A DNA stretch of 14,023 bases, taken from assembly GCA_002383415.1 (NCBI GenBank), contig DFYU01000069.1, positions 1 to 14,023 of the forward strand, written 5' to 3'. The stretch is from Geobacter sp. UBA4074. GTDB lineage: Bacteria > Desulfobacterota > Desulfuromonadia > Geobacterales > Pseudopelobacteraceae. Made by a program: the position numbers and the translations under genes. The notes beneath the pieces are model-generated. The model searched no databases. It was not told where the DNA came from and saw only the letters and a list, made by a program, of their open reading frames with translations. Shown here one piece after another: positions 1 to 7,933 of this stretch (its first letter is position 1; the number at the start of each line of letters is the position of its first letter).

Positions 1-726
1 ACCATCGCTCTGATGCCTGCCTCGGTGCAGGAAACCTACGACATGATGGTGCGGGCTTTCAACCTGGCCGAGAAGTACCGTATGCCGGTTCACGTCCTGC
101 CGGATGAGATCGTTGCCCACATGCGTGAGCGGATTGAATTCCGTGAGCCGGGCGAGCTGGAAGTGATCGACCGTACTACTCCGTCGGTTCCCCCGGCTGA
201 GTACAAGCCCTACGACACCAAGTTCGGCGATGTGCCTCCCCTGGCTGCCTTCGGTTCCGGCTACAAGTTCCATGTTACCGGTCTGAACAAGCTGCCGGAT
301 GGCTTCCCCACCACCAAGGCCGAGTACGTGCAGGCCGAGGAAGAGCGTCAGATCCGCAAGGTGATGGCCAATGTGGACGAGATCGTTGATTTCGAAGAGT
401 TCAAGCTTGACGATGCTGACGTGGTCGTGGTGGCCTATGGTTCCACCTCCCGTTCGGCCCGTTATGCCGTGAACGCGGCCCGCGAGCAAGGCATCAAGGC
501 CGGTATGTTCCGGATCAAGACCTTCTGGCCGTTCCCGGACAAGCAGATCAAGGCCCTGGCCGCCAAGGTCAAAGGCTTTATCGTGCCGGAGATGAACCTG
601 GGTATGTGCAGCCTCGAGATCGAGCGTTGTGCCCAAGGCAAGGCCCAGATCCTCGGGATCAACCGGGTCGACGGCGAGCCGATCAACCCCGATCAGATCG
701 TTGAGAAGATCAAGGAGGTTAAGTAA
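1..726 (+). CDS. korA: 2-oxoglutarate:ferredoxin oxidoreductase, alpha subunit (C-terminal part)
   Basis: The reading frame is open from the first base of the window (T-I-A-L before the first Met), so the gene starts upstream and only about 241 C-terminal residues are present. The product is the alpha subunit of a 2-oxoacid:ferredoxin oxidoreductase, which with TPP and CoA turns a 2-oxoacid into acyl-CoA and reduces ferredoxin in the cytoplasm. The segment QETYDMMVRAFNLAEKYRMP belongs to the alpha-subunit core. The last ~100 residues, from VVVVAYGSTSRSARYAV onward, form the transketolase-C-like domain, with FRIKTFWPFP and VPEMNLGM. The stop lies 2 nt before korB, and AAGGAGG at 712-718, inside the end of korA, serves as the korB ribosome site. 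The separate alpha, beta and gamma genes and this order fit the Kor type used for 2-oxoglutarate in Geobacter; a branched-chain (Vor) substrate cannot be excluded from sequence. Confidence 0.88.
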   Translation, partial: TIALMPASVQETYDMMVRAFNLAEKYRMPVHVLPDEIVAHMRERIEFREPGELEVIDRTTPSVPPAEYKPYDTKFGDVPPLAAFGSGYKFHVTGLNKLPDGFPTTKAEYVQAEEERQIRKVMANVDEIVDFEEFKLDDADVVVVAYGSTSRSARYAVNAAREQGIKAGMFRIKTFWPFPDKQIKALAAKVKGFIVPEMNLGMCSLEIERCAQGKAQILGINRVDGEPINPDQIVEKIKEVK

Positions 727-728
727 CC

Positions 729-1547
729 ATGGCTTTTGATTACGAAAAGTTTATCCGTCCGGGCAAACTGCCCCATATCTGGTGCCCCGGCTGCGGCCAC
801 GGCATTGTCATGAAGGGCCTGATCCGCGCCATGGACACTCTGAACCTGAAGAAGGAAGAGACCGCCATTGTTTCCGGCATCGGTTGCGCCTCCCGTCTGC
901 CCGGCTACATCGATTGCTGCACCCTGCACACCGCCCACGGTCGTGCAGCTGCCTTCGCAACCGGCGTCAAGCTGGCCAAGCCTGAGATGAACGTCATCCT
1001 GGTGGGCGGCGACGGCGATGGTACCGCCATCGGCGGTAACCACTTCATCCATGCTTGCCGTCGTAACATCAACATGACCTACATCATCATGAACAACTAC
1101 ATCTACGGCATGACCGGTGGCCAGTTCTCCCCTGCTACCCCCACCGGCCACAAGGCCTCCACCACACCCTACGGCAACCCCGATCCCAACTTCGACATCG
1201 CCAAGTTGGCCATCGGCGCCGGCGCCAGCTTTGTGGCCCGTGGTACCGCCTATCATGCTAACCAGATCGACAAGCTGATCGCTGAGGCAATCCAGCACAA
1301 AGGCTTCTCCGTGGTGGAGATCCTGGATGACTGCCCCACCACCTACGGCCGTCGCAACAAGTATAAGTCGGTTGTCGAGATGATGAACCGCCTGAAAGAC
1401 GTTGCCGTGCCGGTTAAGGCTGCCGAGAAGATGACTGCCGAGCAACTGGAAGGCAAGGTTCTGACCGGTGTGCTGCACAAGGTGGAGCGTCCCGAGTACT
1501 GCGAAGAGTACGCCAAGGTTATTGAGCGCGCCGGCGGCAACAAGTAG
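729..1547 (+). CDS. korB: 2-oxoglutarate:ferredoxin oxidoreductase, beta (TPP) subunit
   Basis: A full-length 272-residue TPP-binding beta subunit. It opens with the family motif WCPGCGHG (residues 18-25). The TPP/Mg signature runs from GDGDG (95-99) to MNN (121-123), followed by YGMTGGQ. Cysteines C19, C22 and C53 are in positions typical of beta subunits that hold the proximal [4Fe-4S] cluster; I infer that role from the family. The start is the ATG 2 nt after the korA stop, with a near-perfect Shine-Dalgarno (AAGGAGG) 10 nt upstream, so alpha and beta are translated as a coupled pair. The last codons overlap the outer arm of an inverted repeat that separates korB from korC. The reaction is CoA-dependent oxidative decarboxylation of 2-oxoglutarate (or its reductive reverse), linked to ferredoxin. 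Confidence 0.92.
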   Translation: MAFDYEKFIRPGKLPHIWCPGCGHGIVMKGLIRAMDTLNLKKEETAIVSGIGCASRLPGYIDCCTLHTAHGRAAAFATGVKLAKPEMNVILVGGDGDGTAIGGNHFIHACRRNINMTYIIMNNYIYGMTGGQFSPATPTGHKASTTPYGNPDPNFDIAKLAIGAGASFVARGTAYHANQIDKLIAEAIQHKGFSVVEILDDCPTTYGRRNKYKSVVEMMNRLKDVAVPVKAAEKMTAEQLEGKVLTGVLHKVERPEYCEEYAKVIERAGGNK

Positions 1548-1670
1548 GAAATGGTTCTTTTCCGTTCTGGCTTCGTTGTCCTTCGGTCGTGCGTACTCGA
1601 CGTACTCTAGGGTACGCCTCCGTCGCACTTCCTTGGACAGCCTGGCCAGAACGAAAAACTACTCATTTCC
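1547..1670. repeat. 124-bp imperfect inverted repeat between korB and korC
   Basis: The stretch between korB and korC folds on itself. Outer arms GGAAATG (1547-1553) and CATTTCC (1664-1670) match. The arm CGTTCTGGC (1563-1571) pairs with GCCAGAACG (1645-1653), GTGCG (1589-1593) with CGCAC (1624-1628), and GCGTAC (1591-1596) with GTACGC (1612-1617). No protein-coding sequence is convincing here and no T-run follows, so it is not a standard terminator. It looks like a REP/MITE-type intergenic element or a large mRNA hairpin inside the operon. Copies elsewhere in the genome would settle this but cannot be seen here. Confidence 0.75.
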
Positions 1671-1706
1671 TTAAGAGAGAACACTACTCTGAAAAGGAGA
1701 ACATAG

Positions 1707-2252
1707 ATGTCCAGGTATGAACTACGTTTTTCCGGCGCCGGCGGACAAGGTCTGATCACTGCGGGGATCATCCTTGCCGAAGCCGCCTCGATCCATGAAG
1801 GCAAGCAGGCTGTGCAGTCCCAGAGCTACGGCCCTGAGGCTCGCGGTGGCGCTTCCAAGTCCGAGGTCATCATCGCTGATGCCCCGGTTGACTACCCCAA
1901 GGTCACCATGTGTGACGCTCTGCTGGCCCTGACTCAAGAGGCATGTGACAAGTACTCCCATGACCTGAAAGAGGGCGGCATCCTGTTGTATGATACCGAT
2001 CTGGTTACCCGTCTGCCCGAGGGTAACTTCAAAAAGGTCGGCTTCAACATCATCAACACCGCCAAGAACGAAGTCGGCCGCGAGATCGTTGCCAACATCG
2101 TTGCCCTGGGCGCCATGATCGCCCTGACCGGCGTGGTTTCCCGTGAAAACGGTGAGAAGGCTGTTCTCTCCCGCGTGCCCGAGGCATTCCTGGAGCTGAA
2201 CAAGAAGGCCTATGCCACCGGTTTTGAGAAGGCTCTGGCTGCTTCCAAGTAG
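1707..2252 (+). CDS. korC: 2-oxoglutarate:ferredoxin oxidoreductase, gamma subunit
   Basis: A full-length 181-residue gamma subunit. Family marks are GAGGQG at residues 10-15 near the N-terminus and SYGPEARGG at 40-48. The gamma domain completes the alpha-beta-gamma enzyme and helps form the CoA/substrate site. The start at 1707 is supported by AAGGAG about 8 nt upstream (1694-1699). It lies 159 nt after korB, the gap being filled mostly by an inverted repeat, yet same strand and same complex argue that it belongs to the korAB operon. A strong intrinsic terminator follows, so korC is the last gene. The delta (ferredoxin-like) subunit usually found with such sets would be upstream of the window if present. 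The symbol follows the korABCD scheme; korG is also used for this subunit. Confidence 0.9.
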   Translation: MSRYELRFSGAGGQGLITAGIILAEAASIHEGKQAVQSQSYGPEARGGASKSEVIIADAPVDYPKVTMCDALLALTQEACDKYSHDLKEGGILLYDTDLVTRLPEGNFKKVGFNIINTAKNEVGREIVANIVALGAMIALTGVVSRENGEKAVLSRVPEAFLELNKKAYATGFEKALAASK

Positions 2253-2275
2253 TAGGAACGATGTTCATGTAATTG

Positions 2276-2304
2276 GCCCGGTGCGTAAGCGCCGGGCTTT
2301 TTTT
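2276..2304 (+). terminator. Intrinsic terminator of the kor operon
   Basis: A 9-bp stem, GCCCGGTGC (2276-2284) with GCGCCGGGC (2289-2297), has one G-U wobble and the 4-nt loop GTAA. Seven T residues follow at 2298-2304. It starts 23 nt after the korC stop and cleanly separates the kor operon from the next gene. Confidence 0.95.
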
Positions 2305-2344
2305 GTGGTAAGCTGTCAAGCGTGGTCTGCTGAAAGGAGTTGCT

Positions 2345-3109
2345 ATGAGGGGTAAAACAATCCTGATCACCGGTGCGTCGTCAGGGTTTGGCGCGGCCGC
2401 CGCCCGTATCTTTGCTGAGGAAGGCAATCGTCTTGTTGTGGCGGCTCGCCGGCTGGAACCATTGTTGGCCCTGCAACAGGAGTTGGCCGACCGAGTCCAG
2501 GTACTGCCGCTGGTGCTGGACGTGCGGGAGCGGACGGCTGTGGAGGCTGCCGTGGCGTCACTGCCGGCAGGGTTTAGCGAGATCGACCTGCTGGTCAACA
2601 ACGCCGGCTTGGCCCTGGGGCTGGAACCCGCCCAACAGGCATCGCTGGATGACTGGGATACCATGGTGGATACCAACATCAAAGGCCTCACCTACATGAC
2701 CCGCTGTCTGCTGCCGGGGATGGTGGCCCGCAACCGCGGCCACATTATCAACATCGGCTCCACAGCCGGTGCCTGGCCCTACGCCGGCGGTAACGTGTAC
2801 GGCGGCACCAAGGCCTTTGTGGAGCAGTTTTCCCGCAACCTGCGCACCGATCTGCTCGGTACCATGGTCAGGGTCACCTGTATTGCGCCAGGCATGGCAG
2901 AGACCGAGTTCTCGCAGATCCGCTTCAAGGGCGACCAGCAGAAGGCCGGCAGGGTGTATGAGGGCTGCCAGCCGCTAACAGCCGAGGATGTGGCTGGTAT
3001 CATCAAGTGGGTTAGTGACCAGCCGACCCATGTCAATGTCAACCACCTGGAGGTGATGTCGATTCATCAGGCCTGGGGACCGCTGGCGGTGCACCGAACG
3101 AATCCTTGA
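2345..3109 (+). CDS. ydfG: YdfG-like NADP-dependent short-chain dehydrogenase
   Basis: A 254-residue classical short-chain dehydrogenase/reductase. The Rossmann nucleotide motif TGASSGFG is at residues 9-16, NNAG at 85-88, and the catalytic Ser-Tyr-Lys at S139, Y152 and K156. The stretches NNAGLALGLEPA, MTRCLLPGMV, NIGSTAG and FSRNLRTDLLGT closely follow what I recall of E. coli YdfG, an NADP-dependent 3-hydroxy acid (L-allo-threonine, serine, 3-hydroxypropionate) dehydrogenase. That specificity is inferred from similarity; the broad fold call is certain. The start is ATG 2345 with AAAGGAGT about 5 nt upstream. It sits alone between the kor terminator and a promoter for the next operon, so it may be transcribed by itself; I see no clear promoter in 2305-2344. 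Confidence 0.87.
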   Translation: MRGKTILITGASSGFGAAAARIFAEEGNRLVVAARRLEPLLALQQELADRVQVLPLVLDVRERTAVEAAVASLPAGFSEIDLLVNNAGLALGLEPAQQASLDDWDTMVDTNIKGLTYMTRCLLPGMVARNRGHIINIGSTAGAWPYAGGNVYGGTKAFVEQFSRNLRTDLLGTMVRVTCIAPGMAETEFSQIRFKGDQQKAGRVYEGCQPLTAEDVAGIIKWVSDQPTHVNVNHLEVMSIHQAWGPLAVHRTNP

Positions 3110-3114
3110 GGTGG

Positions 3115-3143
3115 TTGCGTTCGGCAGGATCAACAGGTATAGT
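3115..3143 (+). promoter_or_regulatory. Probable sigma-70 promoter for pabA-lhgO-hldD
   Basis: TTGCGT (3115-3120, only 3 of 6 consensus bases) and TATAGT (3138-3143, 5 of 6) are separated by exactly 17 nt. They sit in the 75-nt gap before pabA, which would leave a leader of about 35 nt. The -10 box and spacing are good and the -35 box is weak. Confidence 0.55.
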
Positions 3144-3184
3144 CGGGCCTGAAACGTGTACAGGCAAGGAGTTTAGGTGTTGTC

Positions 3185-3772
3185 ATGCTCTTAATGATCG
3201 ATAATTACGACTCATTTACCTTCAACATTGTCCAGTATCTGGCCCAATTGGGTGAAGAGGTGCACGTGGTGCGCAACGACGAGCTTGGCGTTACGGACAT
3301 CGCTACGCTACGACCCGATCGGATCGTGGTTTCACCTGGGCCCTGTTCGCCCGAAGAGGCCGGTATCTCAGTGGCGGCCATCCGTGAGTATGCCGGCAAG
3401 ATTCCCCTGTTGGGGGTCTGCCTGGGGCATCAGTCGATTGGTGCCGCCTTTGGCGGCACGGTGGTGCGCAGCGTTTCGCTGATGCATGGCAAGACTTCGC
3501 CGATCCACCACGATGGTCAGGAGCTGTTTGCAGGGTTGCCTAATCCGTTCAATGCCACTCGTTATCATTCGTTGGTGGTGGAACGGTCGACGTTGCCTGA
3601 TTGCCTGGAGGTGACGGCCTGGGTGGAGAATGGCGAGATCATGGGGATGCGCCACCGTGACCTGCCGGTGTGGGGGGTGCAGTTTCATCCCGAATCGATC
3701 CTGACTGAGGGGGGCATGCAGTTGCTGGATAATTTCCTCAAGCTTTCCCGTCGCCATCCGGTACAGCTGTGA
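3185..3772 (+). CDS. pabA: Anthranilate/aminodeoxychorismate synthase glutaminase subunit
   Basis: A 195-residue class I glutamine amidotransferase of the TrpG/PabA family. It releases ammonia from glutamine for the chorismate-using partner (TrpE or PabB), giving anthranilate or 4-amino-4-deoxychorismate for tryptophan or folate. Visible marks are the N-terminal MIDNYDSFTFN, the oxyanion region SPGPCSPEEAG (50-60), the nucleophile C79 in GVCLGHQ, and the His-Glu pair H168 and E170 in VQFHPES. Length is normal. The ATG at 3185 gives the usual MLLMIDNYDSF start; AAGGAG lies about 14 nt upstream, a long spacing, and a second Met at residue 4 is possible. No trp or pab partner is adjacent, so whether it serves tryptophan, folate or both cannot be told. 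Its stop overlaps the next start (GTGA). Confidence 0.9.
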   Translation: MLLMIDNYDSFTFNIVQYLAQLGEEVHVVRNDELGVTDIATLRPDRIVVSPGPCSPEEAGISVAAIREYAGKIPLLGVCLGHQSIGAAFGGTVVRSVSLMHGKTSPIHHDGQELFAGLPNPFNATRYHSLVVERSTLPDCLEVTAWVENGEIMGMRHRDLPVWGVQFHPESILTEGGMQLLDNFLKLSRRHPVQL

Positions 3773-4989
3773 GCAGCCCGCTGTGCGCTGACTATCTGAT
3801 CATCGGGGCCGGCATCATCGGGCTGGCCCTGGCCCGCGAATTGCGTCACCGTTTTCCCCAGGCCGACATCCTGTTGATCGAGAAAGAGAGCGATGTGGCC
3901 TTTCACGGCAGCGGTCGCAACAGCGGCGTGCTGCATGCCGGATTCTACTACACGGCTGATTCCCTGAAGGCTCGTTTCACCCGTGACGGCAACCGGATGA
4001 TGAAGGAGTATGTCAAGGCGAAGGGGCTGGCGATCAACGAATGCCACAAGGTGGTGGTGGCCTCTGACGAGAGTGAGATCGAAGGGGTACGCGAACTGCA
4101 GCGTCGTGGCGAACGGAACGGCGTGGATGTGCGGATTATCGATGAGCAGGAGCTGGCCGAGATCGATCCCAACGCCCGCACTACTCAGATCGCCCTCTAC
4201 TCGCCGACCACTGCCACCGTTGACCCGGTCCAGGTCTGCCAGGCATTGAAAGATGATCTGCAGCAGGTCGGCGTTCGTTTCCTGTTCGGCCAGGGCTATC
4301 TGCGCCGCCAGGGGGACAGCAGTATCGTCACCACCGGCGGTCTGCTAATCGAGGCCGGATTGATCATCAACGCCGCCGGCCTGTATGCCGACCGGATTGC
4401 CCGCGACTACGGTTTTTCGCAGCAGTACACCATCATCCCCTTCAAAGGTATCTACCTGAAATACACCAGGCCGGACAAGCCGATCCGCACCAACATATAC
4501 CCGGTACCGAACTTGAAAAATCCGTTTTTGGGTGTGCATTACACGGTAACCGTGGACGGCACCATCAAGATCGGTCCCACCGCCATCCCGGCCTTCTGGC
4601 GCCAGAACTACACCGGGCTGGAGCATTTCAACGCTGGAGAACTGCTGGAGATCATCGGCTGGGAGTCACGGCTGTTCCTGGCCGACAGTTTCGGGTTCCG
4701 TTCACTGGCGTTGGGTGAGCTGAAAAAATACGACCGGGCCTACTTTACCGGTTTGGCCACCAAGATGGTCAAGCAGATCGATACCGCCGGGTTCAATCAG
4801 TGGAGCAAGCCCGGCATCCGGGCGCAGTTGTTACATACAGGCACCAAAGAGTTGGTGCAGGACTTCGTGGTGGAGGGAGACGGCCGCAGTGTCCATGTGC
4901 TGAATGCCGTGTCACCGGCCTTTACCTGCAGCTTTCCCTTTGCCGCCTGGGTTGTGGACCATCATATCAACAAGGAGCAACAGCCATGA
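3769..4989 (+). CDS. lhgO: L-2-hydroxyglutarate oxidase (FAD)
   Basis: A 406-residue FAD enzyme of the DAO/LhgO family, which oxidises L-2-hydroxyglutarate to 2-oxoglutarate and passes electrons to the quinone pool. The FAD-binding GAGIIG motif follows YLII at about residue 13, with acidic LIEKE closing the Rossmann unit. SGRNSGVLHAGFYYT, DSLKARF, IYPVPNLKNPFLGVHYT and IKIGPTAIPAFWR agree with LhgO proteins, as remembered from E. coli LhgO. The start is GTG 3769, which overlaps the pabA stop (GTGA), implying translational coupling; there is no strong separate ribosome site. The C-terminus overlaps the hldD start (ATGA). The product would remove a by-product of 2-oxoglutarate metabolism, though its operon is distinct from the kor genes. 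A broader 2-hydroxyacid or glycerol-3-phosphate-like substrate is the main alternative. Confidence 0.85.
   Translation: MSSPLCADYLIIGAGIIGLALARELRHRFPQADILLIEKESDVAFHGSGRNSGVLHAGFYYTADSLKARFTRDGNRMMKEYVKAKGLAINECHKVVVASDESEIEGVRELQRRGERNGVDVRIIDEQELAEIDPNARTTQIALYSPTTATVDPVQVCQALKDDLQQVGVRFLFGQGYLRRQGDSSIVTTGGLLIEAGLIINAAGLYADRIARDYGFSQQYTIIPFKGIYLKYTRPDKPIRTNIYPVPNLKNPFLGVHYTVTVDGTIKIGPTAIPAFWRQNYTGLEHFNAGELLEIIGWESRLFLADSFGFRSLALGELKKYDRAYFTGLATKMVKQIDTAGFNQWSKPGIRAQLLHTGTKELVQDFVVEGDGRSVHVLNAVSPAFTCSFPFAAWVVDHHINKEQQP
4972..4977 (+). promoter_or_regulatory. Ribosome binding site that fixes the hldD start
   Basis: AAGGAG lies 8 nt before ATG 4986. The same open frame extends upstream to 4800, but that extension lies inside lhgO coding sequence in another frame and lacks Rossmann features. 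This site together with the MIIVTGGAG N-terminus sets the real start. Confidence 0.85.
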
Positions 4990-5987
4990 TTATCGTTACC
5001 GGCGGCGCCGGGCTGATCGGCAGCGCCGTGGTCTGGCGCCTCAACCAGCTGGGGCATGAGAATATCGTTATCGTAGATCACCTGGGAACCAGCGACAAGT
5101 GGGCCAATCTGGCCCCCTTGCGGTTCAAGGATTACCTTGAAAAGGATGATCTGCTGCCGCTGCTTGAGAGCGGTGATCGTTGTCCGGTTGGTACCCAGCG
5201 GGTACAGGCTGTCATCCATCTGGGGGCCTGCTCTTCAACCACCGAGCAGAACGCCAGCTACCTGATCCGCAACAACTTCGAATATTCGAAACGGCTGGCA
5301 CGTTTTGCCCTGGAGAACGACGCACGCTTTATCTATGCCTCCAGCGCCGCCACCTACGGCGACGGTGCCCTGGGGTTCAGCGATGACGAATCACAGTTGA
5401 CCAGCCTGCGGCCGCTGAACGGCTATGGCTACTCAAAGCAGCTGTTTGACCTGTGGTTGCAGCAGCATGGCATGCTGGACAAGGTGGCGGGGCTCAAGTA
5501 TTTCAACGTGTTCGGCCCCAATGAACAGCACAAAGGAGAGATGCGTTCGGTGGTGCTGAAGGCCTTTGAGCAGGTGCAGGCCGCAGGCTCCATGACCCTC
5601 TTCCGTTCCCACCGACCCGAGTACGGTGACGGCGAGCAGCTGCGTGATTTTGTTTACGTGAAGGATGCTGTGGCCATGACCCTGTTCTTTCTGGAGCGGC
5701 CCGAGGTCAATGGTATTTTCAACATCGGAACCGGCCAGGCCCGTTCCTGGAACGACCTGGCCCATGCCCTGTTTGCCGCCCTGGGCAAGGCGCCCGAGAT
5801 CAGCTATATCGACATGCCGGAGCATATCCGGCCCCGCTATCAGTATTATACCTGTGCCGACAACGCCAAACTGCGTTCCGCTGGCTATGCAGGTGAACTG
5901 CGGTCACTGGAAGATGCCGTGGCAGACTATGTACGAGGTTATTTGCTGCCCGGTCTGCATCTGGGAGATGCGCCACCGGTGGCCTGA
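4986..5987 (+). CDS. hldD: ADP-L-glycero-D-manno-heptose 6-epimerase
   Basis: A 333-residue extended short-chain dehydrogenase that makes ADP-L-glycero-D-manno-heptose for the inner core of lipopolysaccharide. The NADP-binding GGAGLIGS is at residues 6-13. The HLGACSSTTE segment (78-87) and NNFEYSK (96-102) are characteristic of HldD/RfaD. The catalytic Ser is in ASSAATYG (118-125) and the Tyr-Lys pair is Y147/K151 in GYGYSK. KYFNVFGPNEQHKGEM and RDFVYV also match the family, and length is as expected (E. coli about 310). The start overlaps the lhgO stop as ATGA and has a good ribosome site. It is the last + strand gene of this set, and its 3' end overlaps the convergent histidine kinase gene by 49 bp with no obvious terminator between them. 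No other heptose gene is in view. Confidence 0.93.
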   Translation: MIIVTGGAGLIGSAVVWRLNQLGHENIVIVDHLGTSDKWANLAPLRFKDYLEKDDLLPLLESGDRCPVGTQRVQAVIHLGACSSTTEQNASYLIRNNFEYSKRLARFALENDARFIYASSAATYGDGALGFSDDESQLTSLRPLNGYGYSKQLFDLWLQQHGMLDKVAGLKYFNVFGPNEQHKGEMRSVVLKAFEQVQAAGSMTLFRSHRPEYGDGEQLRDFVYVKDAVAMTLFFLERPEVNGIFNIGTGQARSWNDLAHALFAALGKAPEISYIDMPEHIRPRYQYYTCADNAKLRSAGYAGELRSLEDAVADYVRGYLLPGLHLGDAPPVA

Positions 5988-7927
5988 CAGGCCGATGGTC
6001 TGTCCTGCTCAGCGGCTTTCTGCGACACCGTCAGTGTTGATGGCGGACGTGCTACGCAGAGGTCGAACGGAAGTTCAAGGTAGAAGCTACTCCCCTTGCC
6101 AACGGTACTCTCAACGCGTACCGTCCCACCCATGGCCAGCGCCAATCGACGGCAGATCGAGAGCCCCAAGCCGGTACCGCCGTGTTTGCGGGTATGCGAC
6201 ATGTCCGCCTGCACGAACGGCATGAAGATTTGCTCATGCTGTTCCGGGGCTATGCCGATCCCGCTATCGGCCACGCAGATTGAAAGGGTTGCCTGCGTCC
6301 CCGACAGGTGCAGCGGTTTGATGCTCAGGCTGATGGTCCCCTGATCGGTAAACTTGATGGCATTGTCCATCAGTATGTCGATGGCTTGGATAAAGCGTTG
6401 TTCATCTCCCAGGATTGTTTCCGGAGCCTGATCGTCAATGTTAAGGCTGAGCTGCAGGCCTTTGGTTTGGCAGTCCTTATGTCGTTTTTTTATGTACGCT
6501 GTCAGTGAGTCGCGCAGCAGAAACGGAGCCTTGCTGAGCTGAACACCGCCAGCCTCGATCGCGGTCAGGTCCAGCAGGTCATTGACCAAGGCCAGCTCCT
6601 GTTTGCCGCCGACAGTGATCATGGTCAGATAATCGCGCTGCTCTTGATTGAGCGTGGTCATCTCCAGCAGTTGGGCGCCGCCCATCACGGCGTTGAGCGG
6701 GGTGCGCAGTTCGTGGCTGATGGTGGCCAGAAACTCGCTTTTGGCCCGGTTGGCGTCATCTGACAACTCCTTGGCTGCGCGCAAGGTCTGCTCCAGCTCT
6801 TTGTGCTCACTGATGTCGGTTACGGTGCCCACATGGCCGATTACCTTGCCGTTTGCATCCTGCATGATACTGCTTTGTCCATAAACCCAGGTTGTCTTGC
6901 CGTCCGGGCGCATGAAACGGTACTCCAGTCTGAAAGGTCGTTGCTCACTGATGGTGCGCTGCCAGGCACCAAACACGTTCGCGCGGTCGTCAGGGTGAAT
7001 AACCTGAAGCCAGCCATCGTCATGGGCCTGTTGCGGTGTGATGCCGGCCAGCAGGCACCACTGGTCATTCACAAAGATGCAGGATCCGTCAGAGGCGGTC
7101 TGAAATACGCCGGTGGGTGACGATTGGGTCAGTGCGGCAAACCGCACCTGGCTGTTGGCAAGCGCACCTTCAGTTGACATCAAGACTGTTTTTTGGCGGC
7201 GGTAGAGGTTGTTGCCGCCGATCAGCAGGGCCAGACCCAGCAGCCAGATGCCACCATGGGCCACCCGTAAGCCTTTCAGCGCCTCTTCGGCAACCAGCTC
7301 GTGTTTCAGTAGCGGAACAGCGGTACTGATGCCACCACGGATGCCACCTACCGGTATGCCGGTGTCGGCATGGCACTTCAGACAGCCTTTTTCCATAAAC
7401 ATCGGCAGGATAAGCCGAAGATAGCGTTGGCTGTCGATTATACTCACCTGGCTTACGCTGTGGGTAGCCCCTTGTTGCAGTTGGTGCAGTGCCTCACGTT
7501 CCCATTCATCAGGTGCATTAATGGGATTTTTGAGCATCAGGCTGGTGATATGGCCTTTGACGCCGTACTGTTCACTGAATAGGGTCATCAGCTGACGGGT
7601 CATATAAGCCGGGTTCATCAGGGTCAACTGACCGCCATCGGTTGTTGTCACATCCCGCTTAGGGTGGTTCAGCCACGGGTTCGGAGGGGTCTCGGCAGTG
7701 GGGTGCACATACACGCCGCCGTGCATGGTGGCCCAGCGCCGGTATGCCAGATCCTTGTTGATGACGGTTTCCGCCTCAAGACGCGCATTTTCGAGCACCT
7801 TGTGCTGTACCAGATGCTGGTTCCAGAGCAGTGACCCACCCATCACCATGGTCCATGCCAAGGCCAGCCCGAGCAGCGGCAACCATTCATGTCCCGACGC
7901 CGCTATGTTCCAACCCCGTTTGGGCAT
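5939..7927 (-). CDS. Haem-binding PAS sensor histidine kinase (Tll0287/DUF3365-type input)
   Basis: A 662-residue membrane sensor kinase. One transmembrane helix lies near residues 16-35 and a second near 223-239, enclosing a ~190-residue periplasmic domain that ends in CLKCH (182-186). This is a c-type haem attachment motif placed as in Tll0287-like/DUF3365 domains. A cytoplasmic PAS domain follows (about 262-375), then HisKA with phospho-acceptor H405 in SHELRTP. The HATPase domain has N522 (DNAIKF), DSGIG (554-558) and GGTGLGLS (583-590). There is no receiver domain and no response regulator gene nearby. A redox, oxygen or nitric-oxide signal is inferred from the haem site. The start lies 6 nt after the MCP stop with no clear ribosome site, suggesting coupling. 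The ~40 residues past the kinase core are Pro/Ser/Cys-rich, unlike a kinase end, and the last ones overlap hldD. Confidence 0.9.
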   Translation of the reverse strand: MPKRGWNIAASGHEWLPLLGLALAWTMVMGGSLLWNQHLVQHKVLENARLEAETVINKDLAYRRWATMHGGVYVHPTAETPPNPWLNHPKRDVTTTDGGQLTLMNPAYMTRQLMTLFSEQYGVKGHITSLMLKNPINAPDEWEREALHQLQQGATHSVSQVSIIDSQRYLRLILPMFMEKGCLKCHADTGIPVGGIRGGISTAVPLLKHELVAEEALKGLRVAHGGIWLLGLALLIGGNNLYRRQKTVLMSTEGALANSQVRFAALTQSSPTGVFQTASDGSCIFVNDQWCLLAGITPQQAHDDGWLQVIHPDDRANVFGAWQRTISEQRPFRLEYRFMRPDGKTTWVYGQSSIMQDANGKVIGHVGTVTDISEHKELEQTLRAAKELSDDANRAKSEFLATISHELRTPLNAVMGGAQLLEMTTLNQEQRDYLTMITVGGKQELALVNDLLDLTAIEAGGVQLSKAPFLLRDSLTAYIKKRHKDCQTKGLQLSLNIDDQAPETILGDEQRFIQAIDILMDNAIKFTDQGTISLSIKPLHLSGTQATLSICVADSGIGIAPEQHEQIFMPFVQADMSHTRKHGGTGLGLSICRRLALAMGGTVRVESTVGKGSSFYLELPFDLCVARPPSTLTVSQKAAEQDRPSACQATGGASPRCRPGSK

Positions 7928-7933
7928 ATTGTC

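Noticed and set aside
693..1628. 311-codon open frame on the - strand
   Set aside because: It is antisense to korB, which has clear TPP motifs; composition is typical of a shadow frame.
1547..1670. Reading the korB-korC inverted repeat as a transcription terminator
   Set aside because: No T-run follows and the downstream gene belongs to the same enzyme complex.
4800..4985. N-terminal extension of hldD to 4800
   Set aside because: It overlaps lhgO coding sequence, and the Rossmann N-terminus MIIVTGGAG with its ribosome site sits at 4986.
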